A stretch of 64,000 nt of DNA from Maribacter polysiphoniae (GCF_003148665.1 NZ_QGGQ01000010.1:124001-188000), one strand, 5' to 3'. Shown: positions 46,301 to 56,415, numbered from the stretch's first letter. Translations and numbers: made by a program. The notes: generated by a model from the letters alone, not told the origin.

Positions 46301-49300
46301 ATGTTTAGATATATATTCTTATTCCTTTTGATTGGCATGCAAGTCCATCTTTGTGCTCAGGATATTAAGTTCGAGCACTATAATGATAAGGATGGTCTTT
46401 CCCATAACTCAATACGGCATATTGTTCAGGATGATAAAGGATTCTTATGGCTGGGTACCTTTTCGGGATTGAACAGGTTCGATGGTTATCAGTTTAAATC
46501 ATTTAAGAGTTCAAAAGGGGAGACCAACACCATATACAATGATGATATTACGGTATTGTTGTACGATAAGCCTTCCAATAATCTATGGATTGGAACAAGA
46601 AAGGGATTAACCCGCTATAGAACGGAGACAGATACATTTACCACTTATTTGCCTGACGAAAACAATCCCAACAGTTTACCCGATGAAGAAATACGTTCAG
46701 TGTATGTCGATCGATTCGACAGGGTTTGGGTTGGGACAAAGAGCAAAGGGGTATACCTGTTTTATCCAGAGGAGGAGCGTTTTACAAAAATCAATATCGA
46801 GGGGTTCACCTATATAAAGGAAATCTTCGAGGATAAAAAAGGTCAGATTTGGGTGGGGAGCTATGAAACAGGTTCGGTAGCTAGAATAGTGCTTGATGAA
46901 CGGGGGGATATCGAAAAGATAAAACGGTATACCCTAAAAATCCCAAATTCAGAAAAGGTCAACCCCTATTTGAACTTTATTTATGAGGATCATAAATCCG
47001 ACATTTTTGCAGGAACACGGGAAGGACTTTATAAATTGGATACCGTATCGGACAACTTTGAGAATCTTTATATAGAAAATGATATTGTAAGGGATAAACT
47101 TGGACCCTACTTTTTGTCTGTGGCAAGGGCCCCCGATGATAAATATTGGGTAGGTACCTTGGGTGGACTTCTGGTATGTGATAGGTTGGAGGATATAAAA
47201 ACAGGAAATTATGAATGGCATTATTCGATATTGTCCGATGACACATCCTTAACCGATAACTTAATCGCCGCATTGTACTTTGACGCTTCAGGTGTATTAT
47301 GGATTGGTACCGAAGAGGGGCTGGATAAATATGATCCTTTCGAAAATCAATTCAAATTAAACAAGGGTATTTCTTCTTTAATCGATAATCAGGCACCCAG
47401 GATCAGAGGGTTTTCAAAGACCTATGACAATAAGGTGGTCGTCGCAACACGTCATAACGGACTATTTATTCTTAAGGAGGATGAAGTATCCCCCCTGTTT
47501 AATGACAATAGTGATATAGCCAGTATATTTTCATATGATGGTAAAAAATTCTACTGTGGCCTATGGAATGGAAAAGTCCTGGTTTATGACTATGTAAAGC
47601 AAATATCCCGGATTATTGATGTGGGCTTTCAGAATTCCCCGATTTTTGATTTTGGAAAATACAAGGAAAATGGCCTCATAGCAACTTCTTTTGGAGAAGG
47701 GGCGGTCTGTTTGGATACCAAAACCATGGAGGTAAGGGAAGACATTGGTACGTTGCTATCGGGGTATCAAATCAATAAAGTGGTAGCGGACACCAATAAT
47801 GATTTCTGGTTTGCCACAGAAGGGGGAATAGCAAAATTCGACAATGATTTAAGGTTGATAAAAATGTATGAACAGGGGGTAGGTTCTGAATTTGGATTGC
47901 CCCATAACAATGTAAGTGATATCACCATTGATTTTTCAGGGAATGTTTTGGCCGCCACACGTATGGGGTTAGCCGTTTATGAGCCTCAAGAAGATGATTT
48001 TAAGGCGATAAAAGAACCCAAGGGGCTTCAGGGTAAATGGATTACCGAAATGGCATTGGATTTAAATGGCTATCTCTGGTTGAACATGAACAATAGTATC
48101 GCCAAATACGACGTGCCCAATAAAACCGCACAAATTTACCAAGTAAAAAGTGGTAATCGCTTGGATGTCTTTAGTTCTAGTGGTTTTTATAGTTTTGACA
48201 ATTCCAAAATATATTTGGGGGCCAAAAATGGGATCATTCAATTTTCACCTTTACAGATAGAAGGGAATAATTGGTCACCTGCTCCTTTGATTACCGAATT
48301 TAAGGTACAGAACAAAGAATTATTGCCGGGAATGGAGATCAATGGGCAAATACCTTTTGACAAGGACCTGAACTATGGCAGAAATCTTGAACTTGACTTC
48401 GCCAACCGTAATTTCTCCATTGAATTTTCCACACCATCCTTTACCAATCAGAGACTGAACAAGTATCAATACATGCTTGAGGGTTTTGATGACGATTGGA
48501 TAGAAACCGATAGTGATTCCAGAACAGTCCAGTATACGAACCTATATGCCAATGATTATGTTTTTAAGATCAAATCGAGTAATAGTGACGGGATTTGGAG
48601 TGCTACATCTTCCTACCATATAAAGATTTTACCTCCATTTTGGTTGAGTTATAAGGGTATTTTGATCATTCTCATCATAATGGCCTTGTTACTTTATTTA
48701 TCTAGAAGACAACTTAAGATACGCCTTAAATTGAAACAGGAACTTCTTCTGGAAAAGGTGAAAAGGGAGCGGGACGAAAAACTGAACAATGAAAAACTCC
48801 GGTTTTTCACGAATATATCACATGAACTGCGGACCCCTTTGACCCTTATTCTAGGACCTGTAAAACAGCTTCTGGAACAAGAGGGTTTAGGTTCATACAG
48901 TAAAAGTAGGGTAGATTTGATTCATCAGAATGCCAATAGATTATTGCGTTTGGTGAATCAGATCCTGGACTTTAGAAGGGCAGAGACAGGTGAGTTGAAA
49001 TTAAAGGTTTCCAACACCAACATACTGAACACGACAAAGGATATTTTCAATTCTTTCCACGAATTGGCACAGTCCAAGAACATCAACTTTAATTTAACCA
49101 TTGAGGATGTTCCGGAAGAGTGCCTTATAGACGTAGACAAATACAGTAAGATATTGTACAATCTATTGTCGAATGCCATGAAATTCACCAACGTGAATGG
49201 GAATATCGATTTGTACCTGGGCGTGACACAGGAGGAACATAGGCAATTGATATTAGAGGTCAGCGATGATGGAATAGGGATTCCCAAGGAAAGTAGGGAG

Positions 49301-50347
49301 AAGATCTTTGTAAGATTCTACCAGGCCAAAAACAGTAAGGAGAATACAACGGGTACGGGAATAGGATTGTCTTTGGTAAAAGCGTTGGTTGAAATACATA
49401 AAGGAAATATCGATGTGGTTAGTTCACCTGGAGCGGGTAGTATTTTCACCGTTAAGTTGCCCATTTATGGGGAAGCCTATGCAAAGGAAGAAAAATTCAA
49501 TACGATTCCTGTTAGGATAGAGGATAATAAGGTACAACCCATTATCACAGGTGTAAGTGATCCCAATACTGTGAAGCCGGTTAAGACCAATACGGATATT
49601 AAGCAGAAAATCGTAATTATAGATGACAATGCCGAACTCAGAAAATATATTGTAGAGTATTTGTCGAGTTTTTATAAGGTGTATGAAGCGGAAAATGGAA
49701 AAGAAGGCTTGGAACTTTGTAAAAAGGTAAAACCAGTATTGTGCGTGGCAGACGTCATGATGCCCGTTATGGATGGTTTTGAGTTTGTTGAAGTGTTGAA
49801 ATCCGATGAAAACATAAGCCATATCGCCGTTGTGCTCCTTACCGCATTGGCCGAAAGTGAAAATAGGATCAAAGGGTATAAAATTGGAGTGGACGGGTAT
49901 TTGGTGAAACCGTTTGACCCTGCCTTGCTTAAAACCCGTATCGATAATATTATTAAGATCCATTTCGATTTAAAACAGAAATTTTCAGGAGATGTTGAAA
50001 GTGATGTCATTAGTTTGGCCCATTCACAAATCGATATTGACTTAATTTCAAAAATCAAGGAAATCGTAGAGGAGAACATAGGTAATCCAGAATTGACATC
50101 GAACATGTTGTGTACCGAAATGGCAATGAGCTCCTCTAAATTGTATCGTAAAATAACACAACTGACCGATATGTCCCCCAATGAATTCATTCGGACCATT
50201 CGCTTGAAGAAATCGGCCACCTTCCTTAAAACCAAAAATTATAATGTCTCCGAAGTAGCCCATATGGTTGGTTTTAACGACCCCCTGTATTTTAGCAGGT
50301 GTTTTAAAAAGCAATTTGGCCATTCCCCTAGCCAATTGATCAAGTAG
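46301..50347 (+). CDS. Hybrid two-component system regulator (HTCS)
   Basis: A 1348-residue one-protein signalling chain: signal peptide, periplasmic two-component propeller repeats (e.g. GLSHNSIRHIVQDDKGFLWL, LWIGTRKGLTRY, DRVWVGTKSKGVYLF) to about residue 690, a Y_Y_Y domain (about 690-770), one transmembrane helix (about 778-800), HisKA with FTNISHELRTPL (His about 842), HATPase with DDGIGIPKES and GTGIGLSLVKAL, a receiver domain with IIDDNAELRKY and Asp in CVADVMMPVMDG (about 1151), and a C-terminal AraC-type HTH (SEVAHMVGFNDPLYFSRCFKKQFGHSPSQ). HTCS proteins bind oligosaccharide products in the periplasm and activate their locus. Its DNA-binding domain is the best candidate to bind the CCATG direct repeats before Units A, B and C. 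Confidence 0.95.
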   Translation: MFRYIFLFLLIGMQVHLCAQDIKFEHYNDKDGLSHNSIRHIVQDDKGFLWLGTFSGLNRFDGYQFKSFKSSKGETNTIYNDDITVLLYDKPSNNLWIGTRKGLTRYRTETDTFTTYLPDENNPNSLPDEEIRSVYVDRFDRVWVGTKSKGVYLFYPEEERFTKINIEGFTYIKEIFEDKKGQIWVGSYETGSVARIVLDERGDIEKIKRYTLKIPNSEKVNPYLNFIYEDHKSDIFAGTREGLYKLDTVSDNFENLYIENDIVRDKLGPYFLSVARAPDDKYWVGTLGGLLVCDRLEDIKTGNYEWHYSILSDDTSLTDNLIAALYFDASGVLWIGTEEGLDKYDPFENQFKLNKGISSLIDNQAPRIRGFSKTYDNKVVVATRHNGLFILKEDEVSPLFNDNSDIASIFSYDGKKFYCGLWNGKVLVYDYVKQISRIIDVGFQNSPIFDFGKYKENGLIATSFGEGAVCLDTKTMEVREDIGTLLSGYQINKVVADTNNDFWFATEGGIAKFDNDLRLIKMYEQGVGSEFGLPHNNVSDITIDFSGNVLAATRMGLAVYEPQEDDFKAIKEPKGLQGKWITEMALDLNGYLWLNMNNSIAKYDVPNKTAQIYQVKSGNRLDVFSSSGFYSFDNSKIYLGAKNGIIQFSPLQIEGNNWSPAPLITEFKVQNKELLPGMEINGQIPFDKDLNYGRNLELDFANRNFSIEFSTPSFTNQRLNKYQYMLEGFDDDWIETDSDSRTVQYTNLYANDYVFKIKSSNSDGIWSATSSYHIKILPPFWLSYKGILIILIIMALLLYLSRRQLKIRLKLKQELLLEKVKRERDEKLNNEKLRFFTNISHELRTPLTLILGPVKQLLEQEGLGSYSKSRVDLIHQNANRLLRLVNQILDFRRAETGELKLKVSNTNILNTTKDIFNSFHELAQSKNINFNLTIEDVPEECLIDVDKYSKILYNLLSNAMKFTNVNGNIDLYLGVTQEEHRQLILEVSDDGIGIPKESREKIFVRFYQAKNSKENTTGTGIGLSLVKALVEIHKGNIDVVSSPGAGSIFTVKLPIYGEAYAKEEKFNTIPVRIEDNKVQPIITGVSDPNTVKPVKTNTDIKQKIVIIDDNAELRKYIVEYLSSFYKVYEAENGKEGLELCKKVKPVLCVADVMMPVMDGFEFVEVLKSDENISHIAVVLLTALAESENRIKGYKIGVDGYLVKPFDPALLKTRIDNIIKIHFDLKQKFSGDVESDVISLAHSQIDIDLISKIKEIVEENIGNPELTSNMLCTEMAMSSSKLYRKITQLTDMSPNEFIRTIRLKKSATFLKTKNYNVSEVAHMVGFNDPLYFSRCFKKQFGHSPSQLIK

Positions 50348-50391
50348 TTTATTTGAAAGGAAAGCCAGTTAAAAGGGATTGGAATAGCCGG

Positions 50392-51120
50392 TCAAAATTT
50401 GGAGAATTGATATCCTTTTTCCTTTAAAGTGGCAATAAGTGTATCCAATTGGAAATAGAATTTATCTTTCCTCTTTGGACTCGTACCAGGATGGATCAGT
50501 AAGTGAAATCCATTCATACCCTTTAAGGATTCATAATCATAGATGCTTTTTAAAATAGCCTTACTGGAAGTATAGTTAGGCATGTCTGGAGTGGTATAGT
50601 CGGCATTGGAACGGGTACCGTAAGAAAAATTGATGGTCGTTTGGTTTAATCCGGAAGCGATTTCCACGACTTTTTTATTATGCCATTCATAGGGAGGCAT
50701 AAAATACTTGGGATGAATCCCAAGCTGCTTCAATGCCAATAGGTTCTGAAGGATATCGTTCTTGATTTTTTCCGTGGAATGTAGCAGACTGTCCCTATTC
50801 GTCCAGTCACAGTATAAAAGATGCTTATCGGAATGGGCACCGACAAAGTGTCCTTGCTTGGCAATGGTTTTCACTAAACGCTTATGACTTCGTACAAAAT
50901 CGCCGGTCAGAAAAAACGAACCTTCTACCTTATGTTTTTTCAGTATACGAAGCACATGATCAAAACCTTCGTCATAATCGTGGCCCGTAAAACAGAGTTT
51001 AATACTTTTATGTAGCGTATCCGACCTAACAACGGCCCCTTCCTTATCCACTATATTTTGGGCAGAAAGCGATAGGTTGATCAATAAGCATAAAATACAT
51101 AACGCTGCCCTAGTCATCAC
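50392..51120 (-). CDS. Polysaccharide deacetylase-like protein (CE4 fold) with altered metal motif
   Basis: A 242-residue secreted protein: signal peptide to about residue 20 (LSLSAQ), then a NodB-like barrel with SFFLTGDFVR, the zinc motif HSDKHLLY, FMPPYEW and a late HLLIHPGT (leucine-histidine motif). The usual catalytic TFDDG at the first strand is replaced by CFTGHDYDEG, a substitution also seen in a Bacteroidota subgroup, so the base and metal Asp may be taken by the Asp in GHDYDEG or activity may differ. It would act on acetylated sugars in the periplasm. The gene overlaps the GH9 gene by 11 bases, so the two are co-translated. It is convergent with the HTCS gene. Confidence 0.8.
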   Translation of the reverse strand: MMTRAALCILCLLINLSLSAQNIVDKEGAVVRSDTLHKSIKLCFTGHDYDEGFDHVLRILKKHKVEGSFFLTGDFVRSHKRLVKTIAKQGHFVGAHSDKHLLYCDWTNRDSLLHSTEKIKNDILQNLLALKQLGIHPKYFMPPYEWHNKKVVEIASGLNQTTINFSYGTRSNADYTTPDMPNYTSSKAILKSIYDYESLKGMNGFHLLIHPGTSPKRKDKFYFQLDTLIATLKEKGYQFSKF

Positions 51121-52888
51121 TTAATCTTGTTAAAATAAGGAGTAATTCCGCCGACCCATCCAACGTAGGCTCATTGGTGCTATAATCGGCCCAGTCATCC
51201 ATATACTTAATGTGTTTGGGCTGCAAATGCGCATACTCGTCAGGTTCGGATAACGTTATTCCCAACATCTTGGTATGTATGGTAGACCAAAGCGGGCCAT
51301 CAACAAGGCTTCCTTTGATGGATTTTTTATAGATCCTCCAAAATGGCATATGCACATCCACCGGTGTGTCTGAGTTCTCTGGAATTTCCGTGATCATACT
51401 CGAACTCCAAGGGTTTAGGCCCAGTAGCCAATTGATATGGTTTTGCATAAGGGGACGATATGCTGTTGATCCGGTCATCTCTTCATACAGCATGGCTTGT
51501 GTAGCGACCGCTGCAGCCAAATTATTGGAACACCAAATAAATAGATGGCCAATGCCATAGGGATTCTCCCTCGATCGTTTTTTTACCTGTTCTAAATTGT
51601 GCTTGTAATAGGCACTCATTTCTTTTTTGTCTTTGGAAGAACCAACTTGCCACAAGGCATAATGTCCCATGTTTATAAAAGGGTACATTTCATAATGGCT
51701 GGCAGTATCCCGCTCCATCCATGACCAGTTGCCAATGATTTTGGCGTAACCTCGGGCATCTCTTAGAAATTCTTTCTTTTTGGTGATTTTGTACAGGCAA
51801 GCCGCTGCCCACTCCATATCATCGGCCCAGGTGTTTTCTTCATAACGATAGGGGGCGCCAAAACTATTGCCTTGCTGATATCCTTCTTGTGATTTCCCCA
51901 TCCAATATAGTTCTTGTGCGGCCTTCAGACAGGTTTGGGCAAATACCTTATACTCTTCAAAATTAATAAAGACCTGATACCCTAACGCAAGAGTGGCAGA
52001 CGAACGACCCGCCAGATTGGCTATTCCCGTTGCCTTGCTTTTATATTTTGAAAGGCCTTGGGGTTTTCCTGTCGCAAAATAGACAGGACGAAAACTATTG
52101 GGACCCCATCCATAATCAGCGTTTTCTTCATGGGGAAGTTTAAATCCACGGTGGTCCCTATCGTCAGCAACTTGATGGTAGAGTTCATCTGGACTCGGGT
52201 GAAGTTTCAAGATCCATTCGAGTCCCCACTTTGCTTCGTCCAAGACATCGGGCAGGTTATTCGCACCTTTTAATCCCCTGGCATCAACCACATCCTTAAA
52301 ACTATGGGGTTTCATTTGATAGGCCATGAGCAATCGGGCAGTGGTATTGCTCCCCGTAATAAGATATTTCAATTGGTCACCGGCATCATGCCATCCGCCC
52401 GTTGCATCAATCCGGGTTGAATCCGGTCTTTTACCAAAAAAACTTAATCCATCTTTTTGATGGCAGAAAGCTTTGGTATATGGATTAAATCCACAACGTT
52501 GCGTACGTATGAAACCAATGACATCCTCCTGCCAATTAGGATAGGACCCGACCGTAAAAACCGGACTTACAATATTATTTTCCCCTAATTCAAAGTAATA
52601 TTTCCCTTGCTCTTTAAAACTGGAAAAATCGGCTTTGTAATAATAGGGGAAGGGAGGCCAAGGGTTTTCACTTGGTATGCATTGGTATTCCTTTAATGTC
52701 ATTCCTTTTTCATTCTTTAATTTCAAAACGGGATTGTCAATGGCCTCCTTACTTAGAATGAGTACTTCTTTAGGCATATCAGTCGGGTAGCCTCCCAGAT
52801 TTACCCTAATCTCTACGGGGGACTGGGCACGTAACAGCGAGGTACAGCTATAAAAAAACAAAAGGGTCAAGATTAGGCTGTTCTTCAT
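51110..52888 (-). CDS. GH9-family glycoside hydrolase (cellulase-like)
   Basis: A 592-residue secreted enzyme. Signal peptide to about residue 21, a CelD-type N-terminal Ig-like domain (about 22-110: VEIRVNLGGYPTDMPKEVLIL), then the GH9 barrel with TGGWHDAGDQLKY (catalytic base Asp region near 165-172) and, at the C terminus, DYSTNEPTLDGSAELL with the proton-donor Glu. Known GH9 members are endo- or exo-beta-1,4-glucanases and exo-beta-glucosaminidase-type enzymes; those next to a deacetylase can act on chitosan-like or mixed glucans. It is first in a two-gene unit with the CE4-like gene, not behind a CCATG-type site. Confidence 0.9.
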   Translation of the reverse strand: MKNSLILTLLFFYSCTSLLRAQSPVEIRVNLGGYPTDMPKEVLILSKEAIDNPVLKLKNEKGMTLKEYQCIPSENPWPPFPYYYKADFSSFKEQGKYYFELGENNIVSPVFTVGSYPNWQEDVIGFIRTQRCGFNPYTKAFCHQKDGLSFFGKRPDSTRIDATGGWHDAGDQLKYLITGSNTTARLLMAYQMKPHSFKDVVDARGLKGANNLPDVLDEAKWGLEWILKLHPSPDELYHQVADDRDHRGFKLPHEENADYGWGPNSFRPVYFATGKPQGLSKYKSKATGIANLAGRSSATLALGYQVFINFEEYKVFAQTCLKAAQELYWMGKSQEGYQQGNSFGAPYRYEENTWADDMEWAAACLYKITKKKEFLRDARGYAKIIGNWSWMERDTASHYEMYPFINMGHYALWQVGSSKDKKEMSAYYKHNLEQVKKRSRENPYGIGHLFIWCSNNLAAAVATQAMLYEEMTGSTAYRPLMQNHINWLLGLNPWSSSMITEIPENSDTPVDVHMPFWRIYKKSIKGSLVDGPLWSTIHTKMLGITLSEPDEYAHLQPKHIKYMDDWADYSTNEPTLDGSAELLLILTRLSDD

Positions 52889-53079
52889 AAAATGCGCTTT
52901 ATTGGGTTTGTATATGTCTAACTTTGAATTGGCATGGTTAGGGCCAACAGGTTCTTTGTTGATAAATAATGGAACAGTGATGACTGCTTCATCAGTTGCA
53001 ATTAAAATTAATCAAAAAGAAAGGATTTTTTATGGATGAACTATATTCAATCTTCTTTTTGCCAGTATTCGTGCCGAGA

Positions 53080-53799
53080 TCAAGAATCCCTTTTCCTTAA
53101 CGTATATTGATATGGATTTCGTCCGGGAGAATCCTTATTCAGTAGAGAAAGACGTTCTAGTAGCCCTGTAGCGATAATTTTCTTTTGAAACCTGCTACGG
53201 TCTACTTTTTCCTCAAGAATGGTTTGGTGAAGTTGATGTAGCTGGGGCATGGTAAATTGTTCAGGTAATAGATTGTAGGTAATCTGTTCGTATTTGACAT
53301 CCTCCTTTAACCGGTTTCTGGCGGAGTTGACAATCGACTTGTGGTCTAACCACATATCGGGCAAGTCATCAAAATCGAACCATTCAAAAGCCTCATCGAA
53401 TTCCCCAAGTACCGGTTGGGTGTTATCAATGTCTACCAGGGAGTAAAAAGTCAATGTTATGAACCTGTTGTTTATCCAGTAATCTTCCCCCCATGGTATT
53501 CCCTTATCTTCAAAAAACTGTTTAAAATCTTTGTCAAATTTACGATCCTTGTCTCCGAATATGGCTAGGAATTTCATATAGGGTTCTTCCAGACCGGTAC
53601 GGAATTTTAAGATCCTTTTCACAGCAACATCCAAGGACTCATCAATCTTAATATGGCCACCGGGCAAGATCCATTTATCCCCAATTTTAAGTAACAGGCA
53701 CTTGAGTTTATGCTCATGATATCCAATTATTACCAAATCGATAGACAAATTGGGTAAGAAATAATCCGATCCATGTTTAATGATATCATGTACATTCAT
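53080..53799 (-). CDS. NrtR/AraR-like transcription regulator with degenerate Nudix domain
   Basis: A 239-residue protein. Residues about 15-140 form a Nudix fold (IDLVIIGYHEHKLKCLLLK, WILPGGHIKIDES), but the Nudix box reads GGHIKIDESLDVAVKRILKF, followed by RTGL: the REx2EE catalytic glutamates are lost. Residues about 150-239 form a winged HTH (YNLLPEQFTMPQLHQLHQTI, RSRFQKKIIATGLLERL). That is the build of NrtR-family regulators, such as the arabinose regulator AraR of Bacteroides, whose Nudix part binds a sugar or ADP-ribose ligand. Start: ATG at 53799 (MNVHDIIKHGSD) fits better than the upstream frame from 53832, which would run into the operator. Divergent from GH3, 80 bases apart. Confidence 0.85.
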   Translation of the reverse strand: MNVHDIIKHGSDYFLPNLSIDLVIIGYHEHKLKCLLLKIGDKWILPGGHIKIDESLDVAVKRILKFRTGLEEPYMKFLAIFGDKDRKFDKDFKQFFEDKGIPWGEDYWINNRFITLTFYSLVDIDNTQPVLGEFDEAFEWFDFDDLPDMWLDHKSIVNSARNRLKEDVKYEQITYNLLPEQFTMPQLHQLHQTILEEKVDRSRFQKKIIATGLLERLSLLNKDSPGRNPYQYTLRKRDS

Positions 53800-53824
53800 T
53801 TTACAAAAATAACATTTGGGACGC

Positions 53825-53853
53825 TTTGTCACAAAATAAAATAATTATATTTG
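53825..53853 (+). promoter_or_regulatory. Promoter of the GH3 gene at 53880
   Basis: TTTG at 53825-53828 and TATATTTG at 53846-53853 match the Bacteroidota -33 and -7 elements (TTTG and TAnnTTTG) with a 17-base spacer. The start codon is 27 bases downstream of the -7 box. Confidence 0.7.
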
Positions 53854-53872
53854 TGTCGTATTGTCACAAATA
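53848..53872. promoter_or_regulatory. Palindromic operator overlapping the GH3 promoter
   Basis: TATTTGTG (53848-53855) and CACAAATA (53865-53872) are perfect 8-base inverted arms around a 9-base centre, a 25-base palindrome that covers the -7 box. A second TTTGTCACAAAATA at 53825-53838 repeats the TTGTCACAAA word at 53861-53870. Its place between the NrtR-like regulator and GH3 suggests repression of both by that regulator. Confidence 0.65.
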
Positions 53873-53879
53873 AAAACAC

Positions 53880-56303
53880 ATGAAAAAGTTTTTGAAAAGA
53901 TTTTTGATCATAGTATCATCCCTAGTCGTTCTTATAGCCATTATCGCATTTATCGGTTGGTCCTATATAAAATCAAGTTTTTTGACTTTTGAAAAGGATT
54001 ATGCCGAAAATCGAACGATCAAGGAACTAACCATTGAGGGGTATACCTTTTTAGATCGTAATGGAAATGACCAACTGGATGATTATGAAGATGATCGTAA
54101 GTCAAGTGATGTGCGGGTGGCCGATTTGCTCTCGCAAATGACCATGGAAGAAAAGATACATTTGCTCAAAGGCTCGGGAATGGCTTCCGGTGTTGGAATG
54201 AATGAACCCGGACAGGGAATACCCGGCGCCGTGGGTACCATTGTGCCTACACCAAGATTGGGGATTCCGACGGTATATTTATCAGATGGTCCGGCCGGAC
54301 TCCGAATCCAGCCAACACGGGAAGGGGAGGATAGAACGTATTATTGCACGGCTTTCCCCATTGCCACCTTGCTCGCTTCTACATGGAATGAAACCCTTGT
54401 CGAAGAGGTTGGGAATGCCATGGGTAACGAGGCATTGGAATATGGCATAGATGTGATATTGGGCCCTGGCGCAAATATCCATCGTAATCCACTGTGTGGA
54501 CGTAATTTCGAGTATTATTCCGAAGATCCGGTATTGACAGGGAATATTGGTGCAGCCATGGTCAACGGAATAGAAAGGAACGGGATCGGTACTTCCTTAA
54601 AACATTATGTAGCCAACAATCAGGAAACGGAACGCAATTTGAACAACGTGATCATTTCCGAAAGGGCCTTGCGCGAAATCTATTTAAAGGGCTTTGAGAT
54701 TGTTGTGAAAAAATCGCAACCATGGACGATTATGTCTTCTTACAATAAAGTCAATGGTACCTACACTTCGGAGAGTGAATATTTACTCACTGATGTGCTA
54801 AGGAACGACTGGGGATTCGAAGGACTGGTGATGACCGATTGGTTTGGGGGAAGGAATGCGGCCGCCCAGATCAGTGCAGGGAACGACCTTTTGGAACCGG
54901 GAACCAAAAAGCAGTGGGATGCATTACTGGAAGCGCATGAAAAGGGAGAATTGACCGAAGAAACAATTGACAGATCCGTCAGTAGGATTCTAAGGTTGGT
55001 CCTAAAAACCAAAAAGATGGGGAATCTAGCGTACGGAAACAATCCTAACCTTGAGGCACATGCCAAAACTACGCGCCAATCGGCCTCTGAAGGTATGGTG
55101 TTACTAAAGAACAACAATTCGTTACCGTTGCTAGACACTAAGAATATTGCCCTTTTAGGAATTACCTCCTATAATTTCATTGCGGGTGGTACAGGCTCGG
55201 GGGATGTAAACGAGGCTTATACGATTTCCCTTGAGCAAGGTTTGATGAATGCCGGTTTTGAAATCAATGAAACGGCCAAGCGCGTATATAAGTCCCACAG
55301 GGAGGCCAACCAGGAGGCGTTTCAACAGGCGGAAGGGATAGATGCCATGTTTAATCCGTATGCACCAATTGAAATGGCATTTACGGCAGAACAACTAAAA
55401 GAAATAGTGGAAAGTTCAGACGTCGGGATTTTAACCATAGGTAGAAATGCCGGTGAAGGAGGAGATAGGGTAGAAGAGGATGACTTTTTATTGAAACAAT
55501 CAGAAAAAGAAATGATTTCCAATACGGCCAAAGCTTTTCAGGCTGCCGGTAAAAAACTTATCGTTGTTCTTAATATTGGGGGTGTCATCGAAACAGCCTC
55601 TTGGAAAGATATACCCGATGCTATTTTGCTTGCCTGGCAAGGCGGTCAGGAAGGCGGGAATTCCGTTGCGGATATTTTAAGTGGAAAAGTGAATCCTAGT
55701 GGGAAATTACCGATGACATTCCCAATAAATTTGGATGACCATGCGTCAAATGCCAATTTCCCCCAAGAAGGGGGACACCTTTCCTATACCGATTTGATTT
55801 CGGGGCTATTATTTGGGAAGGAGGATCGACCGGAAGCAGAAAAGGTCCAAAATAGGGACTATACGAAGTATGACGAGGGTATTTATGTAGGTTATAGGCA
55901 TTTTGACCAAGCCAACTTAGAGGTTTCCTATCCTTTTGGATATGGTCTTTCCTATACCGATTTTGAATTTTCAGAGGTAGAGGTTAGCGTTGAGGATAAC
56001 ATGATCACTGCGGTTGTGCGTGTTCAAAATACCGGTCAGGTTGCAGGCAAGGAAGTCGTTCAGGTGTATACCGAAAAACTGAAATCAACCATTGATCGTC
56101 CCATCCAGGAATTGAAGGCATTTGCCAAAACCGGGCTTTTAGAGCCAGGGGCTTTTGAACACCTAACCCTGAAGATCCCTGTTTCCGAGTTGCGTTATTG
56201 GGATGGGAAAAGTGGGGACTGGGCACTTGAAAAAGGGGGCTATATGGTACGAATCGGCACCTCATCTAGGGATATCCGACAAATGGCAGAAATAGTATTG
56301 TAA
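53880..56303 (+). CDS. GH3 beta-glycosidase, membrane-anchored
   Basis: An 807-residue enzyme with an N-terminal hydrophobic anchor (about 8-30: FLIIVSSLVVLIAIIAFIGW) lacking a clear cleavage site, so it is probably tethered to the inner membrane facing the periplasm. An acidic LDRNGNDQLDDYEDDR segment near residue 60 looks like an EF-hand/dockerin-type Ca2+ loop. GH3 barrel: VADLLSQMTMEEKIHLLKGSG, LSDGPAGLRI, KHYVANNQETERN and the nucleophile Asp in LVMTDWFGG (about 320); the second domain and Fn3 domain follow. No PA14 insertion, unlike the GH3 at 37789. Control is likely by the divergent NrtR-like regulator. Confidence 0.93.
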   Translation: MKKFLKRFLIIVSSLVVLIAIIAFIGWSYIKSSFLTFEKDYAENRTIKELTIEGYTFLDRNGNDQLDDYEDDRKSSDVRVADLLSQMTMEEKIHLLKGSGMASGVGMNEPGQGIPGAVGTIVPTPRLGIPTVYLSDGPAGLRIQPTREGEDRTYYCTAFPIATLLASTWNETLVEEVGNAMGNEALEYGIDVILGPGANIHRNPLCGRNFEYYSEDPVLTGNIGAAMVNGIERNGIGTSLKHYVANNQETERNLNNVIISERALREIYLKGFEIVVKKSQPWTIMSSYNKVNGTYTSESEYLLTDVLRNDWGFEGLVMTDWFGGRNAAAQISAGNDLLEPGTKKQWDALLEAHEKGELTEETIDRSVSRILRLVLKTKKMGNLAYGNNPNLEAHAKTTRQSASEGMVLLKNNNSLPLLDTKNIALLGITSYNFIAGGTGSGDVNEAYTISLEQGLMNAGFEINETAKRVYKSHREANQEAFQQAEGIDAMFNPYAPIEMAFTAEQLKEIVESSDVGILTIGRNAGEGGDRVEEDDFLLKQSEKEMISNTAKAFQAAGKKLIVVLNIGGVIETASWKDIPDAILLAWQGGQEGGNSVADILSGKVNPSGKLPMTFPINLDDHASNANFPQEGGHLSYTDLISGLLFGKEDRPEAEKVQNRDYTKYDEGIYVGYRHFDQANLEVSYPFGYGLSYTDFEFSEVEVSVEDNMITAVVRVQNTGQVAGKEVVQVYTEKLKSTIDRPIQELKAFAKTGLLEPGAFEHLTLKIPVSELRYWDGKSGDWALEKGGYMVRIGTSSRDIRQMAEIVL

Positions 56304-56415
56304 AGTTTGGTCCTTAAATGGACAGGGATGATCCGAACTATTTTCAAGGAAGTGTGGCGGCCTGAGGGGGGACCGACTAAAGTCAGGTCAAAAGCCCACA
56401 AGGGATGATCATTGT

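Noticed and set aside
56340-56400. GACC/GGTC imperfect repeat after the second GH3 as a terminator
   Set aside because: Mismatched stem and no T-run.
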